Under the pieces are notes generated by a model, which made no database searches, had not been told where the DNA came from, and worked only from the letters and a program-made list of their open reading frames with translations. Of a stretch of DNA of 64,000 nucleotides, positions 33,518 through 42,647 are shown piece after piece; the stretch's first letter is position 1, and the number at the start of each line of letters is the position of its first letter. The translations under genes were made by a program, and so were the position numbers. Origin of the DNA: Paenibacillus radicis (ex Xue et al. 2023) (GTDB lineage Bacteria > Bacillota > Bacilli > Paenibacillales > NBRC-103111); assembly GCF_024722015.1 (NCBI RefSeq), contig NZ_JANQBD010000017.1, positions 62,001 to 126,000 of the forward strand, in the 5' to 3' direction.

Positions 33518-33548
33518 ACTATTAACTGCCACATAAAAGTTGCAGCTA

Positions 33549-34622
33549 CTATTCGACACGGACCGCTTGAAGCTGAGCTTTCACACATAGCTCAACCGCT
33601 TTGAAAGCATGATCTTGAGTCATGGCATTCTCTGTACGATTGATGCAGTCAAGCACAAGCTGGCCGAAGAACGGATAACCCACTTGGCCGCGGAGCGAAT
33701 AATGCTTCTCACCTTCATGATTGACCAAATATAAATGGTCTCCAGACGGGTCACGTGCAATATCAATGTATTTACGAATCTCAATGTAGCCTTCGGTTCC
33801 AAGAATCGTCATCCGACCGTCTCCCCAAGTACCCAGGCCGTCTGGCGTTAACCAGTCAACACGGAAGTAATTGGTTGCTCCATTGTCAGCAATCAGGGTA
33901 GCATCGCCAAAATCCTCGAGCTCCGGATAGTTCTTGTTCTTGTAGTTTGCAACCTTACTGTTAACAACTGTTGCATCCTTAGCTCCTGTGAAATACAAGA
34001 ACTGCTCAATTTGATGGCTGCCGATATCACATAGAATACCGCCGTATTTATCAGCTTCAAAAAACCAATCCGGTCTGGACGGCGCATTCAAGCGATGAGG
34101 ACCAAATCCTATAACTTGAACTACGCGGCCGATAGCGCCCTGCTCAATTAATTGACCAGCAAACACCGCACTTTCAACATGCAGACGTTCACTATAGTAA
34201 ACCATATATTTACGACCGGTTTCTTTCACTTTCGCTTTAGCTTGCTCTAATTGCTCCAGAGACGTTAGCGGTGTTTTATCTGTAAAGTAATCTTTGCCAT
34301 GATCCATAACACGAAGACCTAATGCGCAGCGCTCTGATGGTACAGCCGCACCAGCTACCAGCTTAATGGACGGATTGTTCAAAATTTCCTCTTCGGAAGC
34401 AGCGGCTTTAGCCTGAGGAAACTTGTTAATAAACGCTTCGACTTTCGCCGGATCCGGATCATAAACAGCGACCAAATCAGCGCCAGCCTCAATCAGTCCA
34501 TTACACATTCCATAAATATGGCCGTGATCCAATGCAATTGCTGCAAAAGCAAATTCTCCCTTGTTAACAACCGGATTCGGCTTGCCTTGCGGTGCATAAT
34601 TCATTCCATCCTTGTTTTGCAT
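33549..34622 (-). CDS. Gfo/Idh/MocA family oxidoreductase
   Basis: This is a predicted NAD(P)-dependent sugar or inositol dehydrogenase of 357 residues. A Rossmann segment reads FAAIALDHGHIYGMCNGLIE and ADLVAVYDPDP. The dinucleotide/substrate motif is DKTPLTSLEQL near the usual EKP position, with Asp replacing Glu. A C-terminal alpha/beta domain has GGILCDIGSHQIEQFLYFTG. Substrate unknown. AGGAGG precedes the ATG at a rather long 11 bases. It is the gene after metG on the same strand, probably with separate regulation, and ends in a strong terminator. Confidence 0.85.
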   Translation of the reverse strand: MQNKDGMNYAPQGKPNPVVNKGEFAFAAIALDHGHIYGMCNGLIEAGADLVAVYDPDPAKVEAFINKFPQAKAAASEEEILNNPSIKLVAGAAVPSERCALGLRVMDHGKDYFTDKTPLTSLEQLEQAKAKVKETGRKYMVYYSERLHVESAVFAGQLIEQGAIGRVVQVIGFGPHRLNAPSRPDWFFEADKYGGILCDIGSHQIEQFLYFTGAKDATVVNSKVANYKNKNYPELEDFGDATLIADNGATNYFRVDWLTPDGLGTWGDGRMTILGTEGYIEIRKYIDIARDPSGDHLYLVNHEGEKHYSLRGQVGYPFFGQLVLDCINRTENAMTQDHAFKAVELCVKAQLQAVRVE

Positions 34623-34685
34623 AAGAACTAAAACCTCCTGGTAATTAGATCATGATTATTAGTAAATTGTTAACGTGAACAATCC

Positions 34686-36707
34686 TCATTTTACCACAGA
34701 TCCATTAGGAAGTGCATCAGAAATTGTAGCTAAAGTTAATTGATCTCCATGTGATGCTGCAAGAATCATTCCTTGTGACAATTCCCCTCTTAATTTGACC
34801 GGCTTCAGGTTGGTCACACAGATGACTTTACGGCCGACCATCTGTTCAGGCGTATAAAATTTGGCGATGCCAGAGACAACCTGTCGTTGCTCTGTGCCCA
34901 GATCCAGCTGCAGCTTCAGCAGCTTGTCAGCGCCCTTTACAGGCTCAGCTGACAGCACTTCAGCTACGCGCAGCTCAACTTTAAAGAAATCATCAATCGA
35001 GATTTCTTGGGTTTCAACTTCCGCGGCAGCGGTCTGCTTCGAAGCTTCAGCAGGCTTCTTGTCAGCTTTCTGAACACTTTCCCCGGCAGGAGCAGCTGAA
35101 TCTGGAGCAGCAGTCTCGAGTGTCCCTCCCATTGCCTCGACGATCGAAGAAACCTCCTTCGCCAGCTCAAGACGCGGGAACATTACCTCGCCTTTCACAA
35201 CTTGGATTCCACTAGGCAGTGTGCCAAAGCTGTGAATGGTGTCCCATGCAGTCAACGGGCCTTCGCTTATCCCAAGCTGTGCCCACATTTTATGCGGTGT
35301 AAGCGTCAAGAATGGCTGCAGCAACACGGAAGTTATGCGCAATGATTCAGCCAGACAATAGAGCACAGAGCCCAATACAGGGCGTTTGCTCTCTTCTTTG
35401 ACCAGCGACCATGGCTGCGTCTCGTCAATATATTTATTGGTACGGCTTACCATCTGCCAAAGTGCGGTTAAAGCAACGGAAAACTCCATTTTTTCCATCG
35501 CTTCCTCAACCTTGATTACGGTTGTGCGAATCGTTTCCAACAGAGCTGCGTCGTATTCAGTTGCACCTTCGATGTAAGGCTGAATCGTACCGTTAAAATA
35601 TTTATCGATCATAACTACAGTTCGGCTTAGCAGATTACCCAAGTCATTGGCCAAATCAAAATTAATCCGTTCAATGAAGCTCTCCGGCGTAAAAGCTCCA
35701 TCCGAGCCGAACGGCACCTCCCGCAGCAAATAATACCGCAATGCATCGAGCCCGTAACGATCAATTAGCATAACTGGATCGACAACATTCCCTTTGGACT
35801 TGGACATTTTTCCATCCTTCGTCAACAGCCAACCATGACCGAATACTTTCTTAGGCAGCGGAAGATCGAGCGCCATCAGCATGATTGGCCAATAGATCGT
35901 ATGGAAGCGGACAATTTCTTTACCGACCAGATGAACATCCGCCGGCCAGTAGGTCCGATATTTGCTGTCATCTTCACTGCCGTATCCAAGGGCTGTAATA
36001 TAGTTGGATAATGCATCGATCCATACATAAATAACATGCTTGGGATCATTCGGCACTTTAACTCCCCAGTCAAACGTCGTTCGGGATACAGCAAGATCCT
36101 CAAGACCCGGCTTGATGAAGTTGTTGATCATTTCATTCTTGCGGGATTCCGGTTGAATGAATTCCGGATTTTCTTCGTAAAATTTAAGCAAACGGTCTGC
36201 ATACTTACTCATGCGGAAGAAATAGCTGTCTTCTTTAATTAATTCAACGGGACGGCCGCAATCCGGGCATTTACCGTCAACCAGCTTGTTTTCCAAGAAA
36301 AACGATTCACAGGGTGTACAATACCAGCCTTCATAGGTGCCTAAATAAATATCTCCCTGCTCCATCAACTGAGCAAAAATTTTCTCAACCGATTGTTTAT
36401 GACGCGATTCTGTAGTACGAATAAAATCGTCATAGGAAATATCAAGCTTTTTCCATAAGTCTTTAATGCCCGCTACCACTTCATCTACGAATTGCTGCGG
36501 AGTAACTCCCTTTTCCTGCGCCTTCCGTTCAATCTTTTGACCATGCTCGTCAGTGCCCGTCAAGTAAAGAACATTGAAGCCTTTCAGCCTCTTGTAACGT
36601 GCCATCGCATCCCCAGCCACGGTTGTATAAGCATGCCCGATATGCAGCTTATCGCTCGGGTAATAAATCGGCGTTGTAATGTAAAACGATTTTTGTTGCT
36701 CTGTCAT
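34686..36707 (-). CDS. metG: Methionyl-tRNA synthetase
   Basis: It charges tRNA-Met. The 673-residue class I enzyme shows HIGH at 22-25. Zinc-binding Cys occur at about 130, 133, 147 and 150 (CTPC and CPDC). KMSKS is at 300-304 and the anticodon-binding domain contains DLANDLGNLLSR. An Ala/Lys-rich linker near 545-570 is followed by a C-terminal Trbp111-type tRNA-binding domain (FFKVELRVAEVLSAEPVKGA, SGIAKFYTPEQMVGRKV). GGAGG lies eight bases before the ATG. Expression is predicted to be controlled by the T-box leader at 36737-37047. Confidence 0.97.
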   Translation of the reverse strand: MTEQQKSFYITTPIYYPSDKLHIGHAYTTVAGDAMARYKRLKGFNVLYLTGTDEHGQKIERKAQEKGVTPQQFVDEVVAGIKDLWKKLDISYDDFIRTTESRHKQSVEKIFAQLMEQGDIYLGTYEGWYCTPCESFFLENKLVDGKCPDCGRPVELIKEDSYFFRMSKYADRLLKFYEENPEFIQPESRKNEMINNFIKPGLEDLAVSRTTFDWGVKVPNDPKHVIYVWIDALSNYITALGYGSEDDSKYRTYWPADVHLVGKEIVRFHTIYWPIMLMALDLPLPKKVFGHGWLLTKDGKMSKSKGNVVDPVMLIDRYGLDALRYYLLREVPFGSDGAFTPESFIERINFDLANDLGNLLSRTVVMIDKYFNGTIQPYIEGATEYDAALLETIRTTVIKVEEAMEKMEFSVALTALWQMVSRTNKYIDETQPWSLVKEESKRPVLGSVLYCLAESLRITSVLLQPFLTLTPHKMWAQLGISEGPLTAWDTIHSFGTLPSGIQVVKGEVMFPRLELAKEVSSIVEAMGGTLETAAPDSAAPAGESVQKADKKPAEASKQTAAAEVETQEISIDDFFKVELRVAEVLSAEPVKGADKLLKLQLDLGTEQRQVVSGIAKFYTPEQMVGRKVICVTNLKPVKLRGELSQGMILAASHGDQLTLATISDALPNGSVVK

Positions 36708-36736
36708 GTCACTCAGCCTCCTTCAGGTTTTAAAAA

Positions 36737-37047
36737 AAAACAAAAAAAGCCCTGTCCATCTTGGGACGAGAGCTTGTGCTCACGCGGTACCACCCAACTT
36801 CCCCCGCTTCCGTGTTAGGAAGACAAGGCTCAGCAGTCATGTTGCGACTTTCCGTTAACGCCGGAACTGCGATGACTATTTATTCGCCGCTTCCCAAGCT
36901 CGAAGCTGTTTCTTCGGCAAACTCACAGTCATATCCTCCAGGACCATCTTCCTCTATTTCAGTCAACCGGCTCTCAGCACAACACCGGCTCTCTGTATGA
37001 CCTCTGCAGAGTACTCATCCGTTCATAGGCAATTCAAATATATGGTT
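36737..37047 (-). promoter_or_regulatory. T-box leader (methionine tRNA-sensing) upstream of metG
   Basis: The 14-base T-box core TGGGTGGTACCGCG is at 36783-36796 on the minus strand. It is followed by a terminator hairpin (AGCTCTCGTCC with GGACAGGGCT) and T7 at about 36737-36775. Upstream structured RNA contains GAGAGCCGG repeats typical of stem I. An ATG at 36930-36932 followed by A, in GGATATGACTG, is a candidate Met specifier codon. Uncharged tRNA-Met would stabilise the antiterminator. Confidence 0.88.
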
Positions 37048-37053
37048 AAGCCA

Positions 37054-37083
37054 AATATAGCGGAATGTACGGACTCATGTCAA
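37054..37083 (-). promoter_or_regulatory. Sigma-A promoter for the metG T-box leader
   Basis: TTGACA (37078-37083), 18 bases, TATATT (37054-37059) on the minus strand. Start point near 37047, giving a leader of about 340 bases. Confidence 0.65.
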
Positions 37084-37141
37084 GTTAATGGCCTGATTCG
37101 CGTTTCTTCATGTTTACATAGTTGGAGCAGAGCTTCAATAA

Positions 37142-37372
37142 TTACTTCTTTTTTCCTGAAGCAGGAGGCACGTGATCGATCCCTCCCGGGTGAAAGGGAT
37201 GACATTTGCACACTCTCTTCACACTGAGCCAAGTCCCCTTGGCAGGGCCATGCAGCTCCAGAGCATCCAATGCATACTGCGAGCAGGTCGGATAAAATCG
37301 GCAGGTCGGCGGCTTGAGCGGAGAAATAAATTTGCGGTAAAACAGCACCAAGGCTAGAAGCATCCGTTTCAT
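37142..37372 (-). CDS. yidD: Membrane protein insertion efficiency factor YidD
   Basis: This small amphipathic protein assists YidC-dependent membrane insertion. The 76 residues carry the signature YRKFISPLKPPTCRFYPTCS followed by QYALDALELHG, then CKCHPFHPGGIDHVP with the conserved Cys and His. I chose the ATG at 37370-37372; an ATG three codons later is equally compatible. The ribosome binding site (CGGGGGT) is weak. It lies between metG and a secreted-protein gene on the same strand. Confidence 0.92.
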   Translation of the reverse strand: MKRMLLALVLFYRKFISPLKPPTCRFYPTCSQYALDALELHGPAKGTWLSVKRVCKCHPFHPGGIDHVPPASGKKK

Positions 37373-37442
37373 AATTAACACAACCCCCGAAAAGCAGCAG
37401 CCTGGTTCCAAGGCCGGTCCATATTTGTCTTCCTACTCGATT

Positions 37443-38918
37443 CTAGTCGTTCAAACTGGTATAAGTCAAACTCGTATCTTCTATAATCCAATCGTTTAAA
37501 TACAAATTGATGGAGTTGATCGTATGTGCTTGAAATATTTCTTTCTTTTTTCCATCTTTTGGTGACAGGCTATAGAAGTTCGTAGTGCTTTGGTTGTAAT
37601 CAATTGTCTTCCAAATATGCCCCTTGTCTACCGTATACCCTAAATAATAAGCATTTTCCCCGGATCGCCAATATGTCCCATTTTCGAGGTCTACAAAGAA
37701 AGGAGGATCGTAAGCCTCTGTGTATGGAGACCAGGTATAAACCTGATCTTGATTAGTCAGCTCTTCCAGATTGACATTCTTGAGTTCAGATAGAGTTCCT
37801 GACAACAAATTTAAGGTTTTGTAGCTTACACTCGTCTTTTGGTCCTCGGTTTGCAGCTTCTTATCAATTTCAAAATAGCGTATAAGAGCGATTTCTAGAT
37901 CAGGCATCCAGCCTGCCAGCTCCAAGTGAATGCCACCACCTGGTGTCTCGATCTGATGTTGAATTTTTCCGGATTCATCCATAATCATCAAGCCCTGCGG
38001 GGCTAAGATATCACTTTCTCCTCCAGTCATCCAATGCTCAGCTCCATCTTCAAAAGCATAGTGTCGCACCAAGTAGCGGTTGTCCGGACTCCAGCTTACA
38101 TTCAGCCCGATGCTCCCGGGCAAGCTCGGATCTGACAACAAGCTGCCATCCAGAAAGTATAGTTTATCTTTATGCCAGAACCGTTCTCCGTCAGGTGATC
38201 GTAAAATTGAATATCTGGGCCATGTGCTAGGAAATCGGTCATCCGACACGTGGAAGCTCCCTTGATCCAAATCATAAACACTTAATTTCCCTTCGGAAAA
38301 AGTGGGAAGAATCAGCTTATCCTTGCTATAATTGAGCCAACCCGGCATAAAAAAATCAGGAGAAGCTTGTTCAGGCTGTTTGTCGAACAATACCTTTTTC
38401 TCGCCCGTGTATATATTCATTTGTTCAACGTTGTAAAATGTTTCTGTCTCAGGTGTGCCATGCACCGCTACATAAATGATATGCTCAGCATCTAGGAAGC
38501 CAAATAATTCGGTTACGCTATCCGTTATATACGAATCTGCTGTACTGCCGTACATAAGCATGTAGTTTTGAACCGATTTGGATTCAGGCCTGACAACAAG
38601 CAGATCTTTCCGGTAATGCGTTTCACCATTGAACTGCTCTGTTCTCCTAACAACATGAACTACTGCATCCTGACTCGGAGTGGATAAGGTTTGCATCACA
38701 TATCCATTATCTGCATCATTCAATACTATACGAAACCCTTTAGGAGTATCCGATACGCATAGCTTCAAAGAGCTCTCAGCCAAAGGAACCTTTGCAGGCA
38801 GGCTGACTGCCTGGGCCTCAGCCTTTACAGAGGGGCCAAGTCCAATGACCTGACTCGAGGTTTCAGTACCTCCAACCACAGCCACCAGCAGCATGGACAA
38901 CAAATATTTTAGCTTCAT
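37443..38918 (-). CDS. Secreted beta-propeller-like protein of unknown function
   Basis: The 491-residue protein has a hydrophobic N-terminus (KLKYLLSMLLVAVVGG) consistent with a signal peptide. Many short beta-rich repeats of the TolB/WD type follow, such as FFMPGWLNYSKDKLILPTFS, WSPDNRYLVRHY and WSPYTEAYDPPFFVDLENG. The layout suggests a six-bladed propeller like YqgU-type proteins, but I cannot confirm a family. No catalytic motif is recognisable. It follows the IMPase-like gene and precedes yidD on the same strand, with about 100-base gaps, so it is probably independently transcribed. Confidence 0.6.
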   Translation of the reverse strand: MKLKYLLSMLLVAVVGGTETSSQVIGLGPSVKAEAQAVSLPAKVPLAESSLKLCVSDTPKGFRIVLNDADNGYVMQTLSTPSQDAVVHVVRRTEQFNGETHYRKDLLVVRPESKSVQNYMLMYGSTADSYITDSVTELFGFLDAEHIIYVAVHGTPETETFYNVEQMNIYTGEKKVLFDKQPEQASPDFFMPGWLNYSKDKLILPTFSEGKLSVYDLDQGSFHVSDDRFPSTWPRYSILRSPDGERFWHKDKLYFLDGSLLSDPSLPGSIGLNVSWSPDNRYLVRHYAFEDGAEHWMTGGESDILAPQGLMIMDESGKIQHQIETPGGGIHLELAGWMPDLEIALIRYFEIDKKLQTEDQKTSVSYKTLNLLSGTLSELKNVNLEELTNQDQVYTWSPYTEAYDPPFFVDLENGTYWRSGENAYYLGYTVDKGHIWKTIDYNQSTTNFYSLSPKDGKKKEIFQAHTINSINLYLNDWIIEDTSLTYTSLND

Positions 38919-39020
38919 CCTTTACTCACAACCTCTCCGATTCTTCATAGAGAATGACGCAATAACTTGTGAAAAGTTCCATTACAAGCAGATAATAGTA
39001 TTTTTTTACTTCGCCTGCAT

Positions 39021-39827
39021 CTAAAGTTGTTCTGCCAAACCATCCCTTACCAGCTTAAGCATAACGTCCTTACGGTCCGGAGGACAAGCGATGATATACG
39101 GCTCCGGGTTCATACCGGTAAACGGATTCCCGTTGAAATCCAGAATTAACCCACCTGCCTCGCGTACGAGCAGCAAACCGGAGTATAGGTCATCGCCTTC
39201 AGAATTGTACAGCACAATCCCGTCCAATTGTCCGCGAGCCAGCATACTCCACTGCATCGTTGGAGCCCACAGCCTCATCATCCGCTTCGTATGCTTCTCT
39301 ATATGCGCTCTCAATTGTACTGCTCGAGCTTCCTGCTGTACTTTATGCCCTTGAATCCAACCCACCGTTAAACGATTTGGCATCGTTCTCGGCTGTATCC
39401 TCAAAGCTTGTTCATTACAGGCAGCTCCCTGGTTGTAGACAGCCGTATACATTTTATCCAGGATTGTATCGTATATAACACCCAGCACAGGCTCCTTCTT
39501 ATAAATAAGCGTAAGTGAGACGCCAAACAAAGGTAAGCCTACGGCAAAATTATTCGTTCCATCCAATGGATCAACAAGCCATAGCCAATCGCTCTCGACT
39601 CCCGACCAGCCGGATTCCTCGCTGCGGATTTGGTGATCGGGAAATGCTGCTCCAAGCCTGGATAAAATCTCATGCTCCGCCTTGAGATCAGCTTCGGTCA
39701 GCACATCGCCAAACTCATCCTTCTCTTCCATCGTGAAACCTTCATCGAAACAAACCCTTGCCGCATGGCCCGCAGCCTTGGCCGCCTCAACAGCCACTTT
39801 AATCGCCTTTTGCAATGTAGCTTCCAT
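39021..39827 (-). CDS. Inositol monophosphatase family protein
   Basis: This is a Mg-dependent sugar- or inositol-phosphatase, 268 residues. Metal-binding motifs are visible: SEESGW near 68-73, WLVDPLDGTNNFAVG near 82-96 and GDDLYSGLLLVREAGG near 211-226. The family also includes 3'-phosphoadenosine and fructose-bisphosphate phosphatases; the precise substrate is not clear. It lies between the MurA paralogue terminator and the secreted propeller gene. Confidence 0.88.
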   Translation of the reverse strand: MEATLQKAIKVAVEAAKAAGHAARVCFDEGFTMEEKDEFGDVLTEADLKAEHEILSRLGAAFPDHQIRSEESGWSGVESDWLWLVDPLDGTNNFAVGLPLFGVSLTLIYKKEPVLGVIYDTILDKMYTAVYNQGAACNEQALRIQPRTMPNRLTVGWIQGHKVQQEARAVQLRAHIEKHTKRMMRLWAPTMQWSMLARGQLDGIVLYNSEGDDLYSGLLLVREAGGLILDFNGNPFTGMNPEPYIIACPPDRKDVMLKLVRDGLAEQL

Positions 39828-39860
39828 TTATGATCTGTTTCCCCCATTCATCGATTTACA

Positions 39861-39902
39861 TGAAAAAAGAAAGCACCCTTACTTTTCGCAGGATACTTTC
39901 TT
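39861..39902 (-). terminator. Terminator of the murA-type gene
   Basis: On the minus strand AAGAAAGTATCCT pairs with AGGGTGCTTTCTT (two G-U pairs) and is followed by T6. It lies 18 bases past the murA stop. Confidence 0.75.
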
Positions 39903-39919
39903 AATAGAATAAATGTTTT

Positions 39920-41209
39920 TCATTGAAATTGCGAGATATTTCCAGCTTCTTCATTCTGACTTCGTAAAGAAACATTAGCGCCCAAAGATCGGAACAAATG
40001 GATCGCATTCTCATAGCCCCGCTCGATATGCTCGATACCCGTAATACGGGTAACCCCCTCTGCAGCTAGACCAGCCAGAAGAAGACAAGTTCCTGCACGA
40101 ACATCCGTAGCATGAACCCAGTTGCCTTTAAGCGGAGTTCCTCCTCTTATAAAGGCGCTTTCCTTACGTACCTCCACATCTGCACCCAATCGCTTTAACT
40201 GGTGAATATGGTTAAATCGTTTGGGATACACCCGCTCTGTCACGATACTTTTCCCTTGAGCCTGCAACAACAGAGCGGTGAAGGGCTGCTGTAAATCGGT
40301 AGCAAATCCCGGATACATACCGGTTCTAACACGCGTAGCCCGCAGCTTCCCGGTCGAATGAGCTGTTATGCTCTGATCCGCCATCTCAAGCTCCATGCCA
40401 ATCTCGCGCAGCTTGGCCATACATGAGCCCATATGCTCCGGAATAACATTATTTACAGTGATGCTGCCTCCCTTTATACCCGCAGCCATCAGAAATGCCC
40501 CAGCTATCAACCGGTCGGGAATTACCGTATAGGTACCGCCACCAAGAAACGGAACCCCCTCAATACGGATGTGATCGGTTCCGGCTCCTACTATTTTGGC
40601 ACCCAGCTGATTTAAGAAATTAGCTGTATCGACTACCTCAGGATCCATAGCAGCATTGTACAATCTTGTTCGACCTTCGGCTCTTACAGCGGCCAGCATG
40701 GCATTTATCGTTGCGCCAGAAGTAATCATGTCAAAGTAAATATCGGCACCGCGCAGCTGTTTCGCTTCTACGATGTAATAATCGTTAAAGAATGTAACCT
40801 CAGCTCCAAGCAAACGGAGTGCCTTGATGTGTTGATCGATCGGACGTGAAACGAAATCATCTCCGCCAGGGAATCCCACAGTGACCTTGCCGAATTTTGC
40901 CAGAAGGGCACCGACGAAATAATAGGAAGCCCGATAAGCGGAAGCTTTCCCTGGGTCAATGACTGCACTGTGAATATAGCGTGGATCGAGCTGCATCTCT
41001 CCGGTTGGCAGCCGATCTATTTGCAAGCCTATATCTTTGCCAATTTGGCGGATGACGCGAAAATCATAAATATCAGGAATACCTTCCAGGGTAACCGTAG
41101 CATCCGCCAAGCATGATGCCGCGAGCAATGCTAAAGAGCTGTTCTTAGAGCCTTGAATCGAGACGGCGCCGTGAAGCGGACCGCTGCTTTGTACTTGTAT
41201 GTAATCCAC
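39920..41209 (-). CDS. murA: UDP-N-acetylglucosamine 1-carboxyvinyltransferase (MurA family) with Cys-to-Asp active site
   Basis: MurA transfers enolpyruvate from PEP to UDP-GlcNAc, the first committed step of peptidoglycan synthesis. The 429-residue product keeps the catalytic framework: GSKNSSLALLA (Lys22/Asn23 equivalents), the SRPID Arg, YPGFATDLQQPF (Asp305 equivalent) and TDVRAGTCLLLAG (Arg397 equivalent). The mobile loop reads PGGDDFVSRPID, where E. coli has PGGC. The fosfomycin-target Cys115 is therefore Asp, as in mycobacterial MurA, which is naturally fosfomycin resistant. I chose the GTG at 41207-41209 after AGGT, six bases. The longer frame overlaps the upstream regulator gene. 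It is probably co-transcribed with the FHA-winged-helix gene 34 bases upstream. Confidence 0.9.
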   Translation of the reverse strand: MDYIQVQSSGPLHGAVSIQGSKNSSLALLAASCLADATVTLEGIPDIYDFRVIRQIGKDIGLQIDRLPTGEMQLDPRYIHSAVIDPGKASAYRASYYFVGALLAKFGKVTVGFPGGDDFVSRPIDQHIKALRLLGAEVTFFNDYYIVEAKQLRGADIYFDMITSGATINAMLAAVRAEGRTRLYNAAMDPEVVDTANFLNQLGAKIVGAGTDHIRIEGVPFLGGGTYTVIPDRLIAGAFLMAAGIKGGSITVNNVIPEHMGSCMAKLREIGMELEMADQSITAHSTGKLRATRVRTGMYPGFATDLQQPFTALLLQAQGKSIVTERVYPKRFNHIHQLKRLGADVEVRKESAFIRGGTPLKGNWVHATDVRAGTCLLLAGLAAEGVTRITGIEHIERGYENAIHLFRSLGANVSLRSQNEEAGNISQFQ

Positions 41210-41243
41210 GATCGTACCTGCTTTCCTATGGGTTTGGTTCGAC

Positions 41244-41951
41244 TTATTCTTTTTCCAAAACATAGCCGCTGCCTCGAACAGCGCTGATCGTAAAGGTATC
41301 TTTTCCATATTTTTTGCGAATACGATATATTAATGCATTGAGCTCATCCATACTTACGTCCGGAACCCCATCTTCTCCAGTTGAGCGCTCCTGCCAAACG
41401 GTCTTCTTGATCATATCAAAAGATACCAGCTGATTGGCATGATCGTTCAAAACTTTAATAAACCCGTATTCTTTCTCCGACATAACAATTCGTTGACCGT
41501 CAACATAACATTCATGCTTCTCCCAGTTGATTGAAAAACCTGACTCCTGTAATCCCGCTTGCCGCGGATAACTGATAGGCTCGAATTCCAGAGTCTGATC
41601 TGCAAACAAATAAGAAAAATGAATGACCACCATTCCTTTTGCAAGCTTGATTATGTCAAACGAACGTAAAATATGCGGGGTATACGGTTCAATCCTGAAT
41701 CCGTTAATTTCAGTTCCATGTCTGCTGCCTAAATCATATAAAACCGCTTGTTCATTCTCCCTCTTGATCATGAAATGCTTGCGGGAGATGAAGGCGTTAG
41801 AGAAAGCCAAATCTGGAATATCATCGTTCGTCATTCGTCCGACAAACAATTCCTTCGCCGACAAGTTTACACAGGTGCCAGAACGATGAGGCTCTCCTCT
41901 AATCACATAGAGGCTTGCATAAGTTTCCAGCCGGGTACTGTCCAATTCCAT
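41244..41951 (-). CDS. FHA domain-winged helix transcriptional regulator
   Basis: The 235-residue protein joins two domains. Residues about 15-110 form an FHA domain with the phosphothreonine-binding signature: VGRMTNDDIPD, then FISRKHFMIK, LYDLGSRHGTEINGFRI. Residues about 145-235 form an OmpR/PhoB-type winged helix (MSEKEYGFIKVLNDHANQLV, then MDELNALIYRIRKKYG and AVRGSGYVLEKE). There is no receiver domain. Such fusions could read Ser/Thr-kinase phosphorylation and act on DNA. I chose the ATG at 41949-41951, ten bases after AAGGTGGG. It precedes the MurA-type gene, suggesting control of wall synthesis; that link is inference. Confidence 0.85.
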   Translation of the reverse strand: MELDSTRLETYASLYVIRGEPHRSGTCVNLSAKELFVGRMTNDDIPDLAFSNAFISRKHFMIKRENEQAVLYDLGSRHGTEINGFRIEPYTPHILRSFDIIKLAKGMVVIHFSYLFADQTLEFEPISYPRQAGLQESGFSINWEKHECYVDGQRIVMSEKEYGFIKVLNDHANQLVSFDMIKKTVWQERSTGEDGVPDVSMDELNALIYRIRKKYGKDTFTISAVRGSGYVLEKE

Positions 41952-42357
41952 TGCTGTGAGTCCCACCTTCACGAATACATTCATATTACAACAGCTATCT
42001 TATGATTACTGTGTGATATGACACATTCTATTGTACCATAAAAGGTTTAACGATAAATGCCCATTCACTGACTACTGACTCACATTTCTATGACGGATAG
42101 CCATTTCATGAAAATTGACGGACTATACTAAATAAGATATCCACCCAGAACCTAACATGTTTCTTAAGAAAAAGCCTTGCGATGTCCTCGGTGTACCCTT
42201 TACGTTTGTGCGTGGAGAGGGATCGATGTGGGTTTACGGCCGCTGTTGAAGTCCTGTTCCTTGAATAGAAGGCTTGTATCACGTCTCAAACTAATTCTCC
42301 CCATAATGATTGAGTCGAAGCATTAGCGGACGTAATCGTTCCGCTATGGCATGGAAA
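41952..42357. other. Gene-free region, left part
   Basis: No coding sequence is supported. The only structure seen is a TAGCGGA/TTCCGCTA inverted repeat at 42324-42346, the first of the AACGGAA-type units that continue to 42545. Confidence 0.5.
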
Positions 42358-42545
42358 GCACAAAAAACAGAAAGATAACGGAACAACTTCTTCCGGTATC
42401 TCTCTGTTTTGTGCATAGTATTCATCATTCGCTCTAAATAACGGAATTCTACCTTCCGCTATCGTCTTAAATTGGAGGTAACTGATTAAATAACGGAACT
42501 TCCAGTTCCGTAAAGGACCTATAGAGGCACATTGCTGTTTCCCGC
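42322..42545. repeat. Cluster of ATAACGGAA/TTCCGYTAT inverted repeats
   Basis: Four small dyads lie in about 220 bases: 42324-42346, 42374-42400, 42437-42462 and 42489-42512. Each has an ATAACGGAA-like left arm and a TTCCGYTAT-like right arm. The second is nested in a longer near-perfect stem (42358-42383 with 42391-42414). A 103-codon minus-strand frame spanning this cluster is very likely not a gene. Confidence 0.7.
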
Positions 42546-42647
42546 TATCCGAATATAAAAAGGAACTCGCCTGATGGTTGAATCCGTAAAGATTCAAGAA
42601 TCATTGTCAGATCAGGCAGCCTTCTGATACAAACTGCTTTATGCTTT

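Noticed and set aside
42286..42597. 103-codon minus-strand open frame
   Set aside because: It is made of the AACGGAA inverted repeats, has no ribosome binding site and no protein-like composition.
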